From Comamonadaceae bacterium (GTDB taxonomy: Bacteria > Pseudomonadota > Gammaproteobacteria > Burkholderiales > Burkholderiaceae_C), in the NCBI GenBank assembly GCA_947371775.1, contig CANBQX010000014.1:1-23212 (forward strand): 23,212 bases of DNA, written 5' to 3'. Positions 13,736-21,508 of this stretch are shown one piece after another. Position numbers and translations under genes: made by a program. The notes beneath the pieces are model-generated. The model saw only the letters and a program-made list of their open reading frames with translations, was not told the origin of the DNA and did no database searches. Each line of letters opens with the position of its first letter. The first letter of the stretch is position 1.

Positions 13736-14431
13736 GTGGATATTTACATCGATAGCGCCGACATCTCTCAATGGGCGCTTCCCGCCGGGTGCCCCCCGGT
13801 GGTGGGCGTCACGACCAACCCGAGCCTGGTGTTCCAGGCAGGTCTGCCGGTCACGCTGGCGAGCTATGAACGCCTGGTTCAGGCCGCAGCGGCGGCGGGC
13901 ATGGCGCACATCATGGTGCAGCTACCAAGCAACAACATTGCGGCAGCCCACGAGTGGGTGCGCCAGTTGCAGTCGGTGGCCTCCCGCGAAGGCATCCGCC
14001 TGACCATCAAGCTCCCCTGCCATCCCAGCTGGACCGCATGCATTCAGGCCGTCAAGGCCATGCAGCAATCGGTTCTGCTCACAGGCCTGTCCAACCCGGT
14101 GCAACTGCTGTGGGCGCAGGCCATGCAAGCCGACTTCGTCGCGCCCTACGTAGGGCGGCTGGCGGCCGACAGCAGCCAGGGCGGGCGCGATGTCTGGGCG
14201 CTGATGCGGGCTTGCGTTGCCGCCCAACAATCCCAAGGCCCGCACGCCGGGACTCAGCTGCTGGCAGCCAGTATCAAGTCCCCCGACGTGTTGTCTCAAT
14301 TGATGGGTATGGGCGCGGCCGCCGTCACGCTGCCTCCGGCGAGTTTGATCGCCTGGTCGCAGGACGCGGTGACCGATACGGCCATGGCGCAATTTGATCG
14401 CGACATTGCGGCCAGCCAGTCGCTGGGCTGA
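13736..14431 (+). CDS. Fructose-6-phosphate aldolase/transaldolase-like enzyme
   Basis: This 231-residue protein has the compact transaldolase fold of the FSA/TalC group. MDIYIDSADI aligns with the family start and gives Asp6. GVTTNPSLV holds Asn28. Lys92 in LTIKLPCH is at the place of the Schiff-base Lys. TGLSNPVQLLWA..A..VAPYVGR and AASIKSPDVLSQLMGMGAAAVTLP continue the barrel. These enzymes cleave or form ketose phosphates through a dihydroxyacetone unit. The start is GTG at 13736-13738, supported by GAAAG upstream and by the match of residue 1 to the family. It lies 38 bases after the mutarotase gene and ends the rightward arm. Whether it acts on fructose 6-phosphate or another ketose phosphate is unknown. 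Confidence 0.85.
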   Translation: MDIYIDSADISQWALPAGCPPVVGVTTNPSLVFQAGLPVTLASYERLVQAAAAAGMAHIMVQLPSNNIAAAHEWVRQLQSVASREGIRLTIKLPCHPSWTACIQAVKAMQQSVLLTGLSNPVQLLWAQAMQADFVAPYVGRLAADSSQGGRDVWALMRACVAAQQSQGPHAGTQLLAASIKSPDVLSQLMGMGAAAVTLPPASLIAWSQDAVTDTAMAQFDRDIAASQSLG

Positions 14432-14467
14432 GTCGGCTTCCGATTTCGGGCCTGCGATACTTGGCCA

Positions 14468-15208
14468 ATGCAACTCCAAGAGATTCTTTACAGCCAGGGT
14501 TTTGGCACACGGCGCGTCTGTGCAGGTCTGATTCAGCAAGCGTGGGTGCAGGTGCCAGACGCCGACGGCGCATGGGCCGTCTGCAAAGACGCCGGCGCGG
14601 AGTTTGATCCTGCCGGGCTGCGTTTTCGGGTGCAAGGCGTCGAGTGGCCGTACTTCGAAAAAGCCTATGTGCTGCTGAACAAACCGACCGGCACAGAGTG
14701 CTCCCAAAAACCGTCCACCTATCCCAGCATCTACACCTTGCTGCCTTCGCCCCTGCGCCTGCGCCCGCAAAAAGCGGCAGTGCAGGGCGTGCAGGCCGTG
14801 GGTCGCCTGGATCAGGACACGACCGGCATGCTGCTGTTGACGGACGACGGCAAGTTCATCCACCGCATGAGTTCACCGCGCCACCACGTGCCCAAGGTGT
14901 ATGAGGTGACCGTCAAGCATGCGCTGGACGAGCGCCAGGTGCAAAAACTGCTCAGTGGCGTGGTGCTGGACGATGACCCGCAGCCTGTGCGGGCGGCGGC
15001 CTGCGAGGCGGTGTCTGAGTTTCATTTGCGCCTGACGCTTACCGAGGGCAAATACCACCAGGTCAAACGCATGGTGGCAGCTGTCAGCAACCGGGTGGAG
15101 GCGCTGCACCGTTCGCAGATCGGAGGCTTGGCTTTGCCGGCCGACCTGGCCCCGGGCCAATGGCGCTGGCTCGATGCCGCTGATCTGGCGCACGTATCGG
15201 GGAAGTAA
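14468..15208 (+). CDS. rsuA: 16S rRNA pseudouridine synthase (RsuA family)
   Basis: This 246-residue protein has an N-terminal S4-like RNA-binding segment (about 1-60) and a pseudouridine synthase domain with the catalytic Asp115 in VGRLDQDTTGMLLLTDDG. KPTGTECS, SSPRHHVPKVYEVTV and TLTEGKYHQVKRM follow in the order seen in RsuA, which modifies U516 of 16S rRNA. RluE-type specificity cannot be fully excluded, but SPRHH favours RsuA. It starts 36 bases after the aldolase gene and is probably read through from it or from its own promoter. It is functionally unrelated to the sugar locus. Confidence 0.87.
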   Translation: MQLQEILYSQGFGTRRVCAGLIQQAWVQVPDADGAWAVCKDAGAEFDPAGLRFRVQGVEWPYFEKAYVLLNKPTGTECSQKPSTYPSIYTLLPSPLRLRPQKAAVQGVQAVGRLDQDTTGMLLLTDDGKFIHRMSSPRHHVPKVYEVTVKHALDERQVQKLLSGVVLDDDPQPVRAAACEAVSEFHLRLTLTEGKYHQVKRMVAAVSNRVEALHRSQIGGLALPADLAPGQWRWLDAADLAHVSGK

Positions 15209-15307
15209 AACCTCAGCGCGGTGCGGGGTTCTGGCCCGAGCGGTAGGCCCCCACGGCTACACTCGGCGGGTGCGCTTCCGGCGCGAAATTCGACCTGTAA
15301 GGTATCT

Positions 15308-16285
15308 GTGCGTCCATTCAACCGTTTTCTGTTTCTTGCCTGCTTCCTGGCGTCCTGCACCCTGAGGGCCGCCGAGGCACCGCCTCCGCTGTTTGTGCTC
15401 AATTCTCTGGATGCCACGGTCAGCGTCATCGACACCCAGACCTGGAAAGAAACCCAGCGCTTTGCCACCGGCAAAGAGCCGCACCACATGTACCTGACGC
15501 CCGATGAAAAGTCACTCATCATTGCCAATGCGCTGGGCGACTCCCTGACCTTTGTGGACCCCAAAACTGCGGTGGTGCAACGCACGGTGCGGGGCATTTT
15601 GGACCCTTACCAGCTGCGGTTTTCACCCGACATGAAGTGGCTGGTGACCGTGGGCAACCGCTTGAACCACGTTGATCTGTACCGTTGGAACGGCTCGGAC
15701 TTGACGCTGTCCAAACGCATTCCCACCAGCAAAACCCCGAGCCACGTGTGGATCGACAGCAAAAGCAGCACGGCCTACGCCAGCATGCAGGAAAGCGATG
15801 AGCTGGTCGCTATCGATTTGTCCACCGAGTCCATCAAATGGCGCATCAAAACGGGCTCATTGCCCGCCGACGTTTTTGGCACGCCCGACGACCGGCTGAT
15901 TCTGGTGGGCATGACGGGCGGCAGCGGCGTGGAGGTGTATGACGTCAGCGCAGCAACGCCCAGGCTGGTCAAGACAATTCCCACGGGTGCGGCAGCCCAC
16001 GCCTTTCGCAGCATGGGCGACAAGCGCCATGTCTTGGTGAGCAACCGGGTGGCCAACACCATCAGCAAGATTGACTACCAGAGCCTGACCGTAGTCGACC
16101 AATTTGCGGCTCCCGGCGGCCCCGATTGCATGGATTTGTCTGCTGACGGGCGCTATATCTACTTTGCCTCGCGCTGGATCAAGAAGCTCACCGTGATTGA
16201 TACCACCACCCACAAAGTGGTGCGCCAGGTGGGGGTTGGCAAGTCGCCGCATGGCGTTTGGACCCTGGACCACGCGCCACGCTAG
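15308..16285 (+). CDS. Exported YncE/YVTN-type beta-propeller protein
   Basis: This 325-residue protein has repeating blade motifs, VLNSLDATVSVIDTQTWK, IIANALGDSLTFVDPKTA, LVTVGNRLNHVDLY, ASMQESDELVAIDLST and YFASRWIKKLTVIDTTTHK, as in seven-bladed YVTN/YncE propellers. The start is GTG at 15308, with AAGG five bases upstream, which gives a signal peptide RPFNRFLFLACFLASC. LASC is an acceptable lipobox, so it could be a lipoprotein. The alternative is signal peptidase I cleavage after LRAAEA. An ATG frame extends upstream from 15221 but would bury the signal. The role is unknown; YncE binds DNA in vitro and other members carry quinone or metal cofactors. It is 24 bases from the deacetylase gene. 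Confidence 0.85.
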   Translation: MRPFNRFLFLACFLASCTLRAAEAPPPLFVLNSLDATVSVIDTQTWKETQRFATGKEPHHMYLTPDEKSLIIANALGDSLTFVDPKTAVVQRTVRGILDPYQLRFSPDMKWLVTVGNRLNHVDLYRWNGSDLTLSKRIPTSKTPSHVWIDSKSSTAYASMQESDELVAIDLSTESIKWRIKTGSLPADVFGTPDDRLILVGMTGGSGVEVYDVSAATPRLVKTIPTGAAAHAFRSMGDKRHVLVSNRVANTISKIDYQSLTVVDQFAAPGGPDCMDLSADGRYIYFASRWIKKLTVIDTTTHKVVRQVGVGKSPHGVWTLDHAPR

Positions 16286-16309
16286 GCGCCGCCCATTCCG
16301 AAGTCCTGT

Positions 16310-17125
16310 ATGGCATCGTTTGGTGAAAGCCTCGTACTGCGGAGCGTTTTAATCGGCGCCCTGGCCGGGGGCCTTCCAGTGGCCAATGCCACAACCGCGC
16401 AGTGCAACAAACCGCTGTACCTGACCTTCGACACCGGCCACATGGAGGTGGCACCGCTGATTGCCGAGGTCTTGGCCCGTCAACAGGTGAAAGTCACTTT
16501 CTTTGCAGCCAACGAGCCCACCAAAACCGGTGACGGCAGCCTGGGGGAACACTGGGCCCCGTGGTGGAAAGACCGGGCCCAGGAGGGGCATGCCTTTGCC
16601 TCCCACACCTTTGACCACATGTACTGGCGCGCCGACCTGGCCAAGGGCAGCGCGCCCCAATTTCGCATGCAGCCCACGGCCGGTCCGTCATCGGGCAAGG
16701 TAATGGCGCTTTCCGCGGCCCAGTATTGCGCGCAAATCAAACGGTCCGCGGACCGCCTGCAGGCGATCACCCACCAAGCGGCCTTGCCCTTGTTTCGTGC
16801 GCCGGGCGGAAAAACCTCCGCGACCTTGCTGGCCAGCGCGCGGTCCTGTGGATACGCCCACGTCGCCTGGGCCGATGCCGGGTTTATGGGCGATGAATTG
16901 CCCAGTGACAAATACCCCAACCAGGCCTTGCTCCAGAAGGCCTTGCGGGATCTGCGCAGCGGCGACATCGTGATGGCGCATCTGGGCATCTGGTCGCGCA
17001 AAGACCCCTGGGCGCCCGCGGTGTTGGAGCCCTTGATTGTGGGCTTGAAGGCCCAAGGTTTCTGCTTCGAGACATTGCGCACCCACCCGGCCTACCAGGC
17101 CTGGATTGCCCAGCACACGCACTGA
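16310..17125 (+). CDS. Polysaccharide deacetylase (NodB fold) with altered metal motif
   Basis: This 271-residue protein has a hydrophobic N-terminal export segment (about 8-28, ending VANAT) and a NodB-homology domain. Motif 1 reads LTFDTGH (38-44) where the family has TFDDG, so the first Asp (41) remains but the metal-binding second Asp is Thr42. The HTFDH motif keeps both metal His residues (99 and 103), and LFRAPGG holds Arg163. The enzyme would act on an acetylated glycan in the periplasm, but the changed residue makes activity uncertain. It lies nine bases before the sterol-desaturase-like gene and probably shares a transcript with its neighbours. Confidence 0.85.
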   Translation: MASFGESLVLRSVLIGALAGGLPVANATTAQCNKPLYLTFDTGHMEVAPLIAEVLARQQVKVTFFAANEPTKTGDGSLGEHWAPWWKDRAQEGHAFASHTFDHMYWRADLAKGSAPQFRMQPTAGPSSGKVMALSAAQYCAQIKRSADRLQAITHQAALPLFRAPGGKTSATLLASARSCGYAHVAWADAGFMGDELPSDKYPNQALLQKALRDLRSGDIVMAHLGIWSRKDPWAPAVLEPLIVGLKAQGFCFETLRTHPAYQAWIAQHTH

Positions 17126-17134
17126 CGCGCCGGC

Positions 17135-18103
17135 ATGGACACGCTGATCGAACTCTTCGCGCATGCCCAGGGCTGGCTGTTTCAGACGGCGGTGCAGCCG
17201 CTGCTCTTTGGCCTGGGGCTGGCCGGTTTTTTGGAAGACGGCTACGAGGGAACCGGCTGGTTCTTGGTCGGTTTGTTGCAATTGGTGGTGATTCTTGGCG
17301 TGATCGGGCCGCTAGAACGCTGGCGCCCCGTGGAGCCGGTGACCGACCACGCCACGGTGCGCACCGACGTTTTCTACACGCTGATTCATCGCCTTGGGCT
17401 GTTCCGGATGGTGATCTTTTTCACACTGGCGCCTTGGGTGGACAGTGCCATTGGCCTCTTGCGCTCGCACGGTTTTGCGACCTTGCAACTCGACGATTTA
17501 TGGCCGGGCCTGACAGACCAGCCCTGGGTCAGCGTGGTGATGTATTTGCTTGTATTCGACTTTTTGAACTACTGGTTCCACCGTGCACAGCACCAGTGGG
17601 AGTGGTGGTGGCAACTCCATGCCTTGCACCATGCCCAGCGCCAAATGACCAAATGGAGCGACAACCGCAACCACCTACTGGACGACCTGATCAAAGATTT
17701 GTTTTTTGCCGTCGTTGCGCTGGCCATCGGTGTAGCGCCCGGGCAGTTTGTGGCGATCGTGGCCTTCACCCGGCTCAGCGAGAGTTTTCAGCATGCCAAT
17801 GTGCGCCTGTGGTTTGGTGCGGTGGGCGAACGGCTGTGGGTGAGCCCGCGCTTTCACCGCTTGCACCACAGCATCGGTATCGGGCACGAAACAGAACAAA
17901 AATCCACGGGCACCACCGTGCTGGGAGGGCACAACTTTGGCGTGCTGCTGCCCTGGTGGGACATGCTGTTTGGCACCGCCGACTTCAGCCACCGCTTTGA
18001 CGCCACCGGCGTGCGCCATCAGGTGGAAGAGGGTGTGGATTACGGTCGCGGGTTTTGGTCGCAGCAATGGCTGGGGCTGCGGCGTTTGTGGCAACGGCCA
18101 TGA
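17135..18103 (+). CDS. Sterol desaturase/fatty-acid hydroxylase-family membrane protein
   Basis: This 322-residue membrane protein has three histidine clusters of the diiron hydroxylase superfamily: HRAQH (149-153), HALHH (162-166) and HRLHH (241-245), with further His at 180 and 220. Hydrophobic segments are visible around 15-32, 42-60, 90-108, 132-147 and 190-212. Bacterial members hydroxylate or desaturate lipids at the inner membrane using oxygen, and the lipid here is unknown. The stop overlaps the start of the EI24-type gene as ATGA. Confidence 0.9.
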   Translation: MDTLIELFAHAQGWLFQTAVQPLLFGLGLAGFLEDGYEGTGWFLVGLLQLVVILGVIGPLERWRPVEPVTDHATVRTDVFYTLIHRLGLFRMVIFFTLAPWVDSAIGLLRSHGFATLQLDDLWPGLTDQPWVSVVMYLLVFDFLNYWFHRAQHQWEWWWQLHALHHAQRQMTKWSDNRNHLLDDLIKDLFFAVVALAIGVAPGQFVAIVAFTRLSESFQHANVRLWFGAVGERLWVSPRFHRLHHSIGIGHETEQKSTGTTVLGGHNFGVLLPWWDMLFGTADFSHRFDATGVRHQVEEGVDYGRGFWSQQWLGLRRLWQRP

Positions 18104-18942
18104 GCCGCATGGTCTCTTCGTTTTGGCGGGCAGCTGCGTACTGTCTGCACCCCCGGGTCATTGCACTCTCTTTGCTGCCTGTCTTGCTGCTCATGGCCGC
18201 CAGCGCGGCGGGCGCCTATTTTTTTTGGGCAGCTGCAGTGTCCGCCCTGGAGCAGTTTTTAGAGTCCACCGTGGTGATCCAAACGGTGCAGGCCTGGCTC
18301 CACGCAGTCGGCATGCACGGCGCCACCCGCATGGTGTCCCCCTTGATCCTGATTGTTGCGCTGACCCCCGTTTTGGTGATCGCTACCTTGCTCGCCGTGT
18401 CGATCCTCATGACGCCCGCTTTGGTTCGCTTCGTCGCGAAGCGGCGCTTTGCGCACCTGGTTCAGCGCAAGGGCGCCTCATGGAGCGCCAGTTTGTGGTG
18501 GGCGCTGGGCTCCAGCCTCTTGGCCTTGTTGGCCATGGTGGTTACGTCCCCTATGTGGATTGTTCCGCCCTTGGTGTTGGTGTTGCCACCGCTGATTTGG
18601 GGCTGGCTGACCGGCCGCATCATGGCCTTTGATGCACTGGCCACCCACGCTGACAGCACGGAGCGGCGTGCGGTGCTCGAAGAGAACCGCATCGCCTTGC
18701 TTGGCATGGGCATGGTGGTAGGCCTGCTGGGCGCTACACCGAGCTTGCTGTGGACCCTGGGGCTGATGGCGATTGCGATGGCACCCTTGCTGGTGCCTTT
18801 GTCGGTTTGGATCTACACCTTGATTTTTGTTTTTTCATCGCTCTGGTTCGCTCATTTCTGTTTGGACGCGCTGCAGGACCTGCGCCGCGTGCCGCCGAAT
18901 GCGCCGGCCGCCTCGCCAGAGCTACTCGATACACAGTTATGA
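18100..18942 (+). CDS. EI24-domain membrane protein (CysZ-like)
   Basis: This 280-residue protein starts MSRMVSSFWRAAAYCLHPRVIALSLLPVLLL, typical of the EI24/CysZ family, with hydrophobic segments at about 20-45, 78-110, 145-175 and 205-260. E. coli CysZ takes up sulfate. The wider family in betaproteobacteria is uncharacterised, and nothing nearby suggests sulfate use. ATG at 18100 overlaps the preceding stop by four bases. The stop TGA likewise overlaps the ATG of the CinA-like gene. Four-base overlaps on both sides show strict coupling. Confidence 0.85.
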   Translation: MSRMVSSFWRAAAYCLHPRVIALSLLPVLLLMAASAAGAYFFWAAAVSALEQFLESTVVIQTVQAWLHAVGMHGATRMVSPLILIVALTPVLVIATLLAVSILMTPALVRFVAKRRFAHLVQRKGASWSASLWWALGSSLLALLAMVVTSPMWIVPPLVLVLPPLIWGWLTGRIMAFDALATHADSTERRAVLEENRIALLGMGMVVGLLGATPSLLWTLGLMAIAMAPLLVPLSVWIYTLIFVFSSLWFAHFCLDALQDLRRVPPNAPAASPELLDTQL

Positions 18943-19757
18943 ATGTCGGACTCATCATCATCGGCGACGAAATCCTCTCCGGAAAACGCGCAGACAAACA
19001 CCTGGCCCAAGCCATTCGCATCCTGTGCGAACGGGGCATGGAAGTCGCTTATGCGCATTACGTCGGTGATGACCCGGATCGCATCACGGCCACGCTCGCG
19101 ACGGCTTTTGCCAGCGGCGACCTTGTTTTTTCCTTTGGCGGTATCGGTGCCACGCCCGACGACCACACGCGCCAGTGTGCGGCGCGGGCACTGGGCTGCG
19201 AGATGGCGCTGCATCCGCAGGCCCGTGACTTGATTTATGAGCGCATGCAAGACATTGCCCGTGAGAACGGCCAGGCCTATGAGCCTGATCGCGAGGACAA
19301 TCAGCATCGACTGCAAATGGGTGTGTTTCCCGTGGGCGCCAGCATCATTCCCAACCCGTACAACAAAATTGCCGGATTCAGCTGCCAGGGGAGCGCGGGT
19401 GGGGCCGTGTATTTCGTACCTGGATTCCCTGTGATGGCCTGGCCCATGGTGGAGTGGGTGTTGGACACGCACTACCGGCAACACTTTCACCCGTTCGCAC
19501 GGGTGGAAAAGTCAGTGATTGTGATGGGCGCCATGGAGGCCACGCTCACGCCCCTGATGGTCGAGATTGAGGCCCGCCATGCCGTCAAGGTGTTCAGCCT
19601 GCCCAGCGTAGACCACCTCGAGTACGGTCGCCACATCGAACTGGGCGTGAAAGGTGAGGCTTGCGGGGTGGAGGACGCGTTTGCGGACCTCCTCAAAGGG
19701 CTCGCAGGCTTTGGCTGCACGCTCGGCCCTGAATTGGTGCGAAAGTGTGCCTCGTAG
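18939..19757 (+). CDS. CinA/MoaB-type molybdopterin-binding domain protein
   Basis: This 272-residue protein opens with GLIIIGDEILSGKRADKHL and continues with FSFGGIGATPDDHTRQ, the paired motifs of the MoaB/MogA/CinA molybdopterin-binding fold (about 1-170). It lacks the C-terminal nicotinamide-nucleotide amidase domain of full-length CinA, so it is better called CinA-like. Such proteins are annotated as competence/damage-inducible or ADP-ribose pyrophosphatase-type, but the function of the short form is unclear. It is the last gene of the coupled run from 16310. No terminator is visible between it and the glnA control region. Confidence 0.87.
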   Translation: MNVGLIIIGDEILSGKRADKHLAQAIRILCERGMEVAYAHYVGDDPDRITATLATAFASGDLVFSFGGIGATPDDHTRQCAARALGCEMALHPQARDLIYERMQDIARENGQAYEPDREDNQHRLQMGVFPVGASIIPNPYNKIAGFSCQGSAGGAVYFVPGFPVMAWPMVEWVLDTHYRQHFHPFARVEKSVIVMGAMEATLTPLMVEIEARHAVKVFSLPSVDHLEYGRHIELGVKGEACGVEDAFADLLKGLAGFGCTLGPELVRKCAS

Positions 19758-19774
19758 GTCGGCGCCTGGAAATT

Positions 19775-19791
19775 TGCACCAAAATCGTGCG
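19775..19791 (+). promoter_or_regulatory. NtrC-type enhancer site upstream of glnA
   Basis: TGCACCAAAATCGTGCG matches the NtrC consensus TGCACCA-N3-TGGTGCA at 12 of 14 defined bases and keeps the GCAC-N7-GTGC core. Its centre lies about 149 bases upstream of the predicted sigma-54 transcription start, in the range of enhancer sites of enterobacterial glnA. A weaker half-site GCACCAA lies near 19808. Confidence 0.7.
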
Positions 19792-19904
19792 CTCGAGACA
19801 ATCCGTCAGCACCAAGACCTCAGGTTTGCGCGCCAAATTCTAAAAAATGCGCTGACTCAGGGCAAAATGGGGGTGGAGTGGACAAATCCTTGCGTTCGCT
19901 GTTT

Positions 19905-19921
19905 TTGGCACAAAAACTGCA
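19905..19921 (+). promoter_or_regulatory. Sigma-54 (RpoN) promoter of glnA
   Basis: TTGGCACAAAAACTGCA carries the invariant GG (19907-19908) and GC (19919-19920) twelve bases apart, the -24/-12 spacing of sigma-54 promoters, and the same spacing as E. coli glnAp2. Transcription should start near 19932, leaving a leader of about 38 bases before glnA. With the NtrC-type site upstream this makes glnA a nitrogen-regulated gene. Confidence 0.87.
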
Positions 19922-19969
19922 AGACATTTGACGCAACAATTTTTTACAACCGTGCAACAGGAGTATTTG

Positions 19970-21385
19970 ATGGCCAAGACCGTCGCAGATGTGATGAAGA
20001 TGGTGAAAGAGAACGATGTCAAGTTCGTTGACTTCCGTTTCACCGACACCCGTGGTAAAGAGCAGCACGTGAGCGTGCCGATTTCTCATTTTGACGAAGA
20101 CAAGTTCACCTCGGGCCATGCGTTTGACGGCTCGTCGATCGCTGGTTGGAAGGGTATCGAAGCCTCGGACATGCAACTCATGCCCGACCCCAACACCGCC
20201 AACATCGACCCCTTCTTTGAAGAAACCACCCTGTTTTTGAGCTGCGACGTTGTCGAGCCCAGCGACGGCAAGGCCTACGACCGCGATCCGCGCTCGATCG
20301 CCAAGCGCGCTGAAGCCTACCTGAAGGCCTCCGGCATCGGCGACACCGCCTTCTTCGGTCCCGAGCCAGAGTTCTTCATCTTTGATGACGTGCGTTGGAA
20401 CACCGATATGTCCGGCACCTTCTTCAAGATCGACGAAGCGGAAGCGCCCTGGAATTCCGGCACCAAGATGGACGGCGGCAACAAAGGCCACCGCCCCACC
20501 GTCAAAGGCGGCTACTTCCCCGTGCCACCGGTTGACAGCACGCAAGACATGCGCGCTGAAATGTCCCTGATTTTGGAATCCTTGGGCGTGCCCGTCGAAG
20601 TGTTCCACCACGAAGTGGCAGGCGCTGGTCAAAACGAAATCGGCACCAAATTCAGCACCTTGGTGCAACGCGCTGACTGGACCCAGATCCTGAAGTACGT
20701 GGTGCAGAACGTGGCCCATTCCTACGGAAAGACCGCCACATTCATGCCCAAGCCTGTCGTTGGCGACAACGGCTCCGGTATGCACGTGCACCAGTCCATC
20801 TGGAAAGACGGCAAAAACTTGTTTGCAGGCGACGGCTATGCGGGCTTGTCTGATTTCGCCCTGTACTACATTGGCGGCATCATCAAGCACGCACGTGCAC
20901 TGAACGCGATCACCAACCCCGGCACCAACAGCTACAAGCGCCTGGTTCCTGGCTACGAAGCCCCGGTGAAATTGGCGTACTCGTCGCGCAACCGTTCGGC
21001 ATCGATCCGCATTCCGTTTGTGGCAAACCCCAAAGGTCGCCGCATCGAAGCGCGTTTCCCCGATCCATTGATGAACCCCTACCTGGGCTTCTCGGCGCTG
21101 ATGATGGCCGGTCTGGACGGCGTGGAGAACAAAATCCATCCCGGCGAAGCAGCCACCAAAGACTTGTACCACCTGCCGCCCGAAGAGGACGCATTGGTGC
21201 CAACCGTCTGCCATAGCCTGGACCAAGCGCTCGATTGCCTGAATGCAGACCGCGCCTTCCTGACCAAGGGCGGCGTGTTCACCGACAGCATGATCGACGC
21301 TTACATTGAACTCAAAATGGGTGAAGTGACACGCTTGCGCATGTCGACCCATCCTATCGAGTTTGATATGTACTACTCTCTGTAA
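19970..21385 (+). CDS. glnA: Glutamine synthetase type I
   Basis: This 471-residue enzyme makes glutamine from glutamate, ammonia and ATP as a cytoplasmic dodecamer. Family marks seen are DGSSIAGWKGI near residue 50, the GPEPEFF metal-ligand segment, GDNGSGMHVHQS, the ATP-binding Lys/Arg region NRSASIRIP, and the adenylylation site DLYHLPPEE with Tyr400. The adenylylation Tyr implies control by GlnE in addition to NtrC. ATG at 19970 has CAGGAG six bases before it and matches the usual start MAKTVADV. A longer frame from 19928 would cross the predicted transcription start region and is unlikely. Confidence 0.98.
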   Translation: MAKTVADVMKMVKENDVKFVDFRFTDTRGKEQHVSVPISHFDEDKFTSGHAFDGSSIAGWKGIEASDMQLMPDPNTANIDPFFEETTLFLSCDVVEPSDGKAYDRDPRSIAKRAEAYLKASGIGDTAFFGPEPEFFIFDDVRWNTDMSGTFFKIDEAEAPWNSGTKMDGGNKGHRPTVKGGYFPVPPVDSTQDMRAEMSLILESLGVPVEVFHHEVAGAGQNEIGTKFSTLVQRADWTQILKYVVQNVAHSYGKTATFMPKPVVGDNGSGMHVHQSIWKDGKNLFAGDGYAGLSDFALYYIGGIIKHARALNAITNPGTNSYKRLVPGYEAPVKLAYSSRNRSASIRIPFVANPKGRRIEARFPDPLMNPYLGFSALMMAGLDGVENKIHPGEAATKDLYHLPPEEDALVPTVCHSLDQALDCLNADRAFLTKGGVFTDSMIDAYIELKMGEVTRLRMSTHPIEFDMYYSL

Positions 21386-21417
21386 AAGAGGGGCAATGTG
21401 GGGGGCCGTGAAACCTG

Positions 21418-21432
21418 CAGGCACCGTGCCTG
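21418..21432 (+). repeat. Small dyad after glnA
   Basis: CAGGCA and TGCCTG enclose three bases, 33 bases after the glnA stop. It has no T run. It may protect the mRNA 3' end or assist the strong terminator that follows. Confidence 0.35.
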
Positions 21433-21460
21433 AGGTAGCATAGTCTCTCATTGAGCGTTA

Positions 21461-21490
21461 GTAAAAAGACGGCTCAGGCCGTCTTTTTAC
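21461..21490. terminator. Strong intrinsic terminator after glnA
   Basis: GTAAAAAGACGGC (21461-21473) and GCCGTCTTTTTAC (21478-21490) are exact complements around the loop TCAG, a 13-base stem whose 3' arm ends in five T. The reverse strand has the same form. It should separate glnA from the DUF4124-like, ntrB and ntrC genes except for read-through. Confidence 0.93.
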
Positions 21491-21508
21491 ATTTCCGAAG
21501 GGCATTCC

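Noticed and set aside
19820..21451. Open frame of 543 codons on the minus strand opposite glnA
   Set aside because: The translation (His/Val/Gly-rich, no motif) is what the complement of a highly biased glnA sequence gives. It also covers the sigma-54 promoter.
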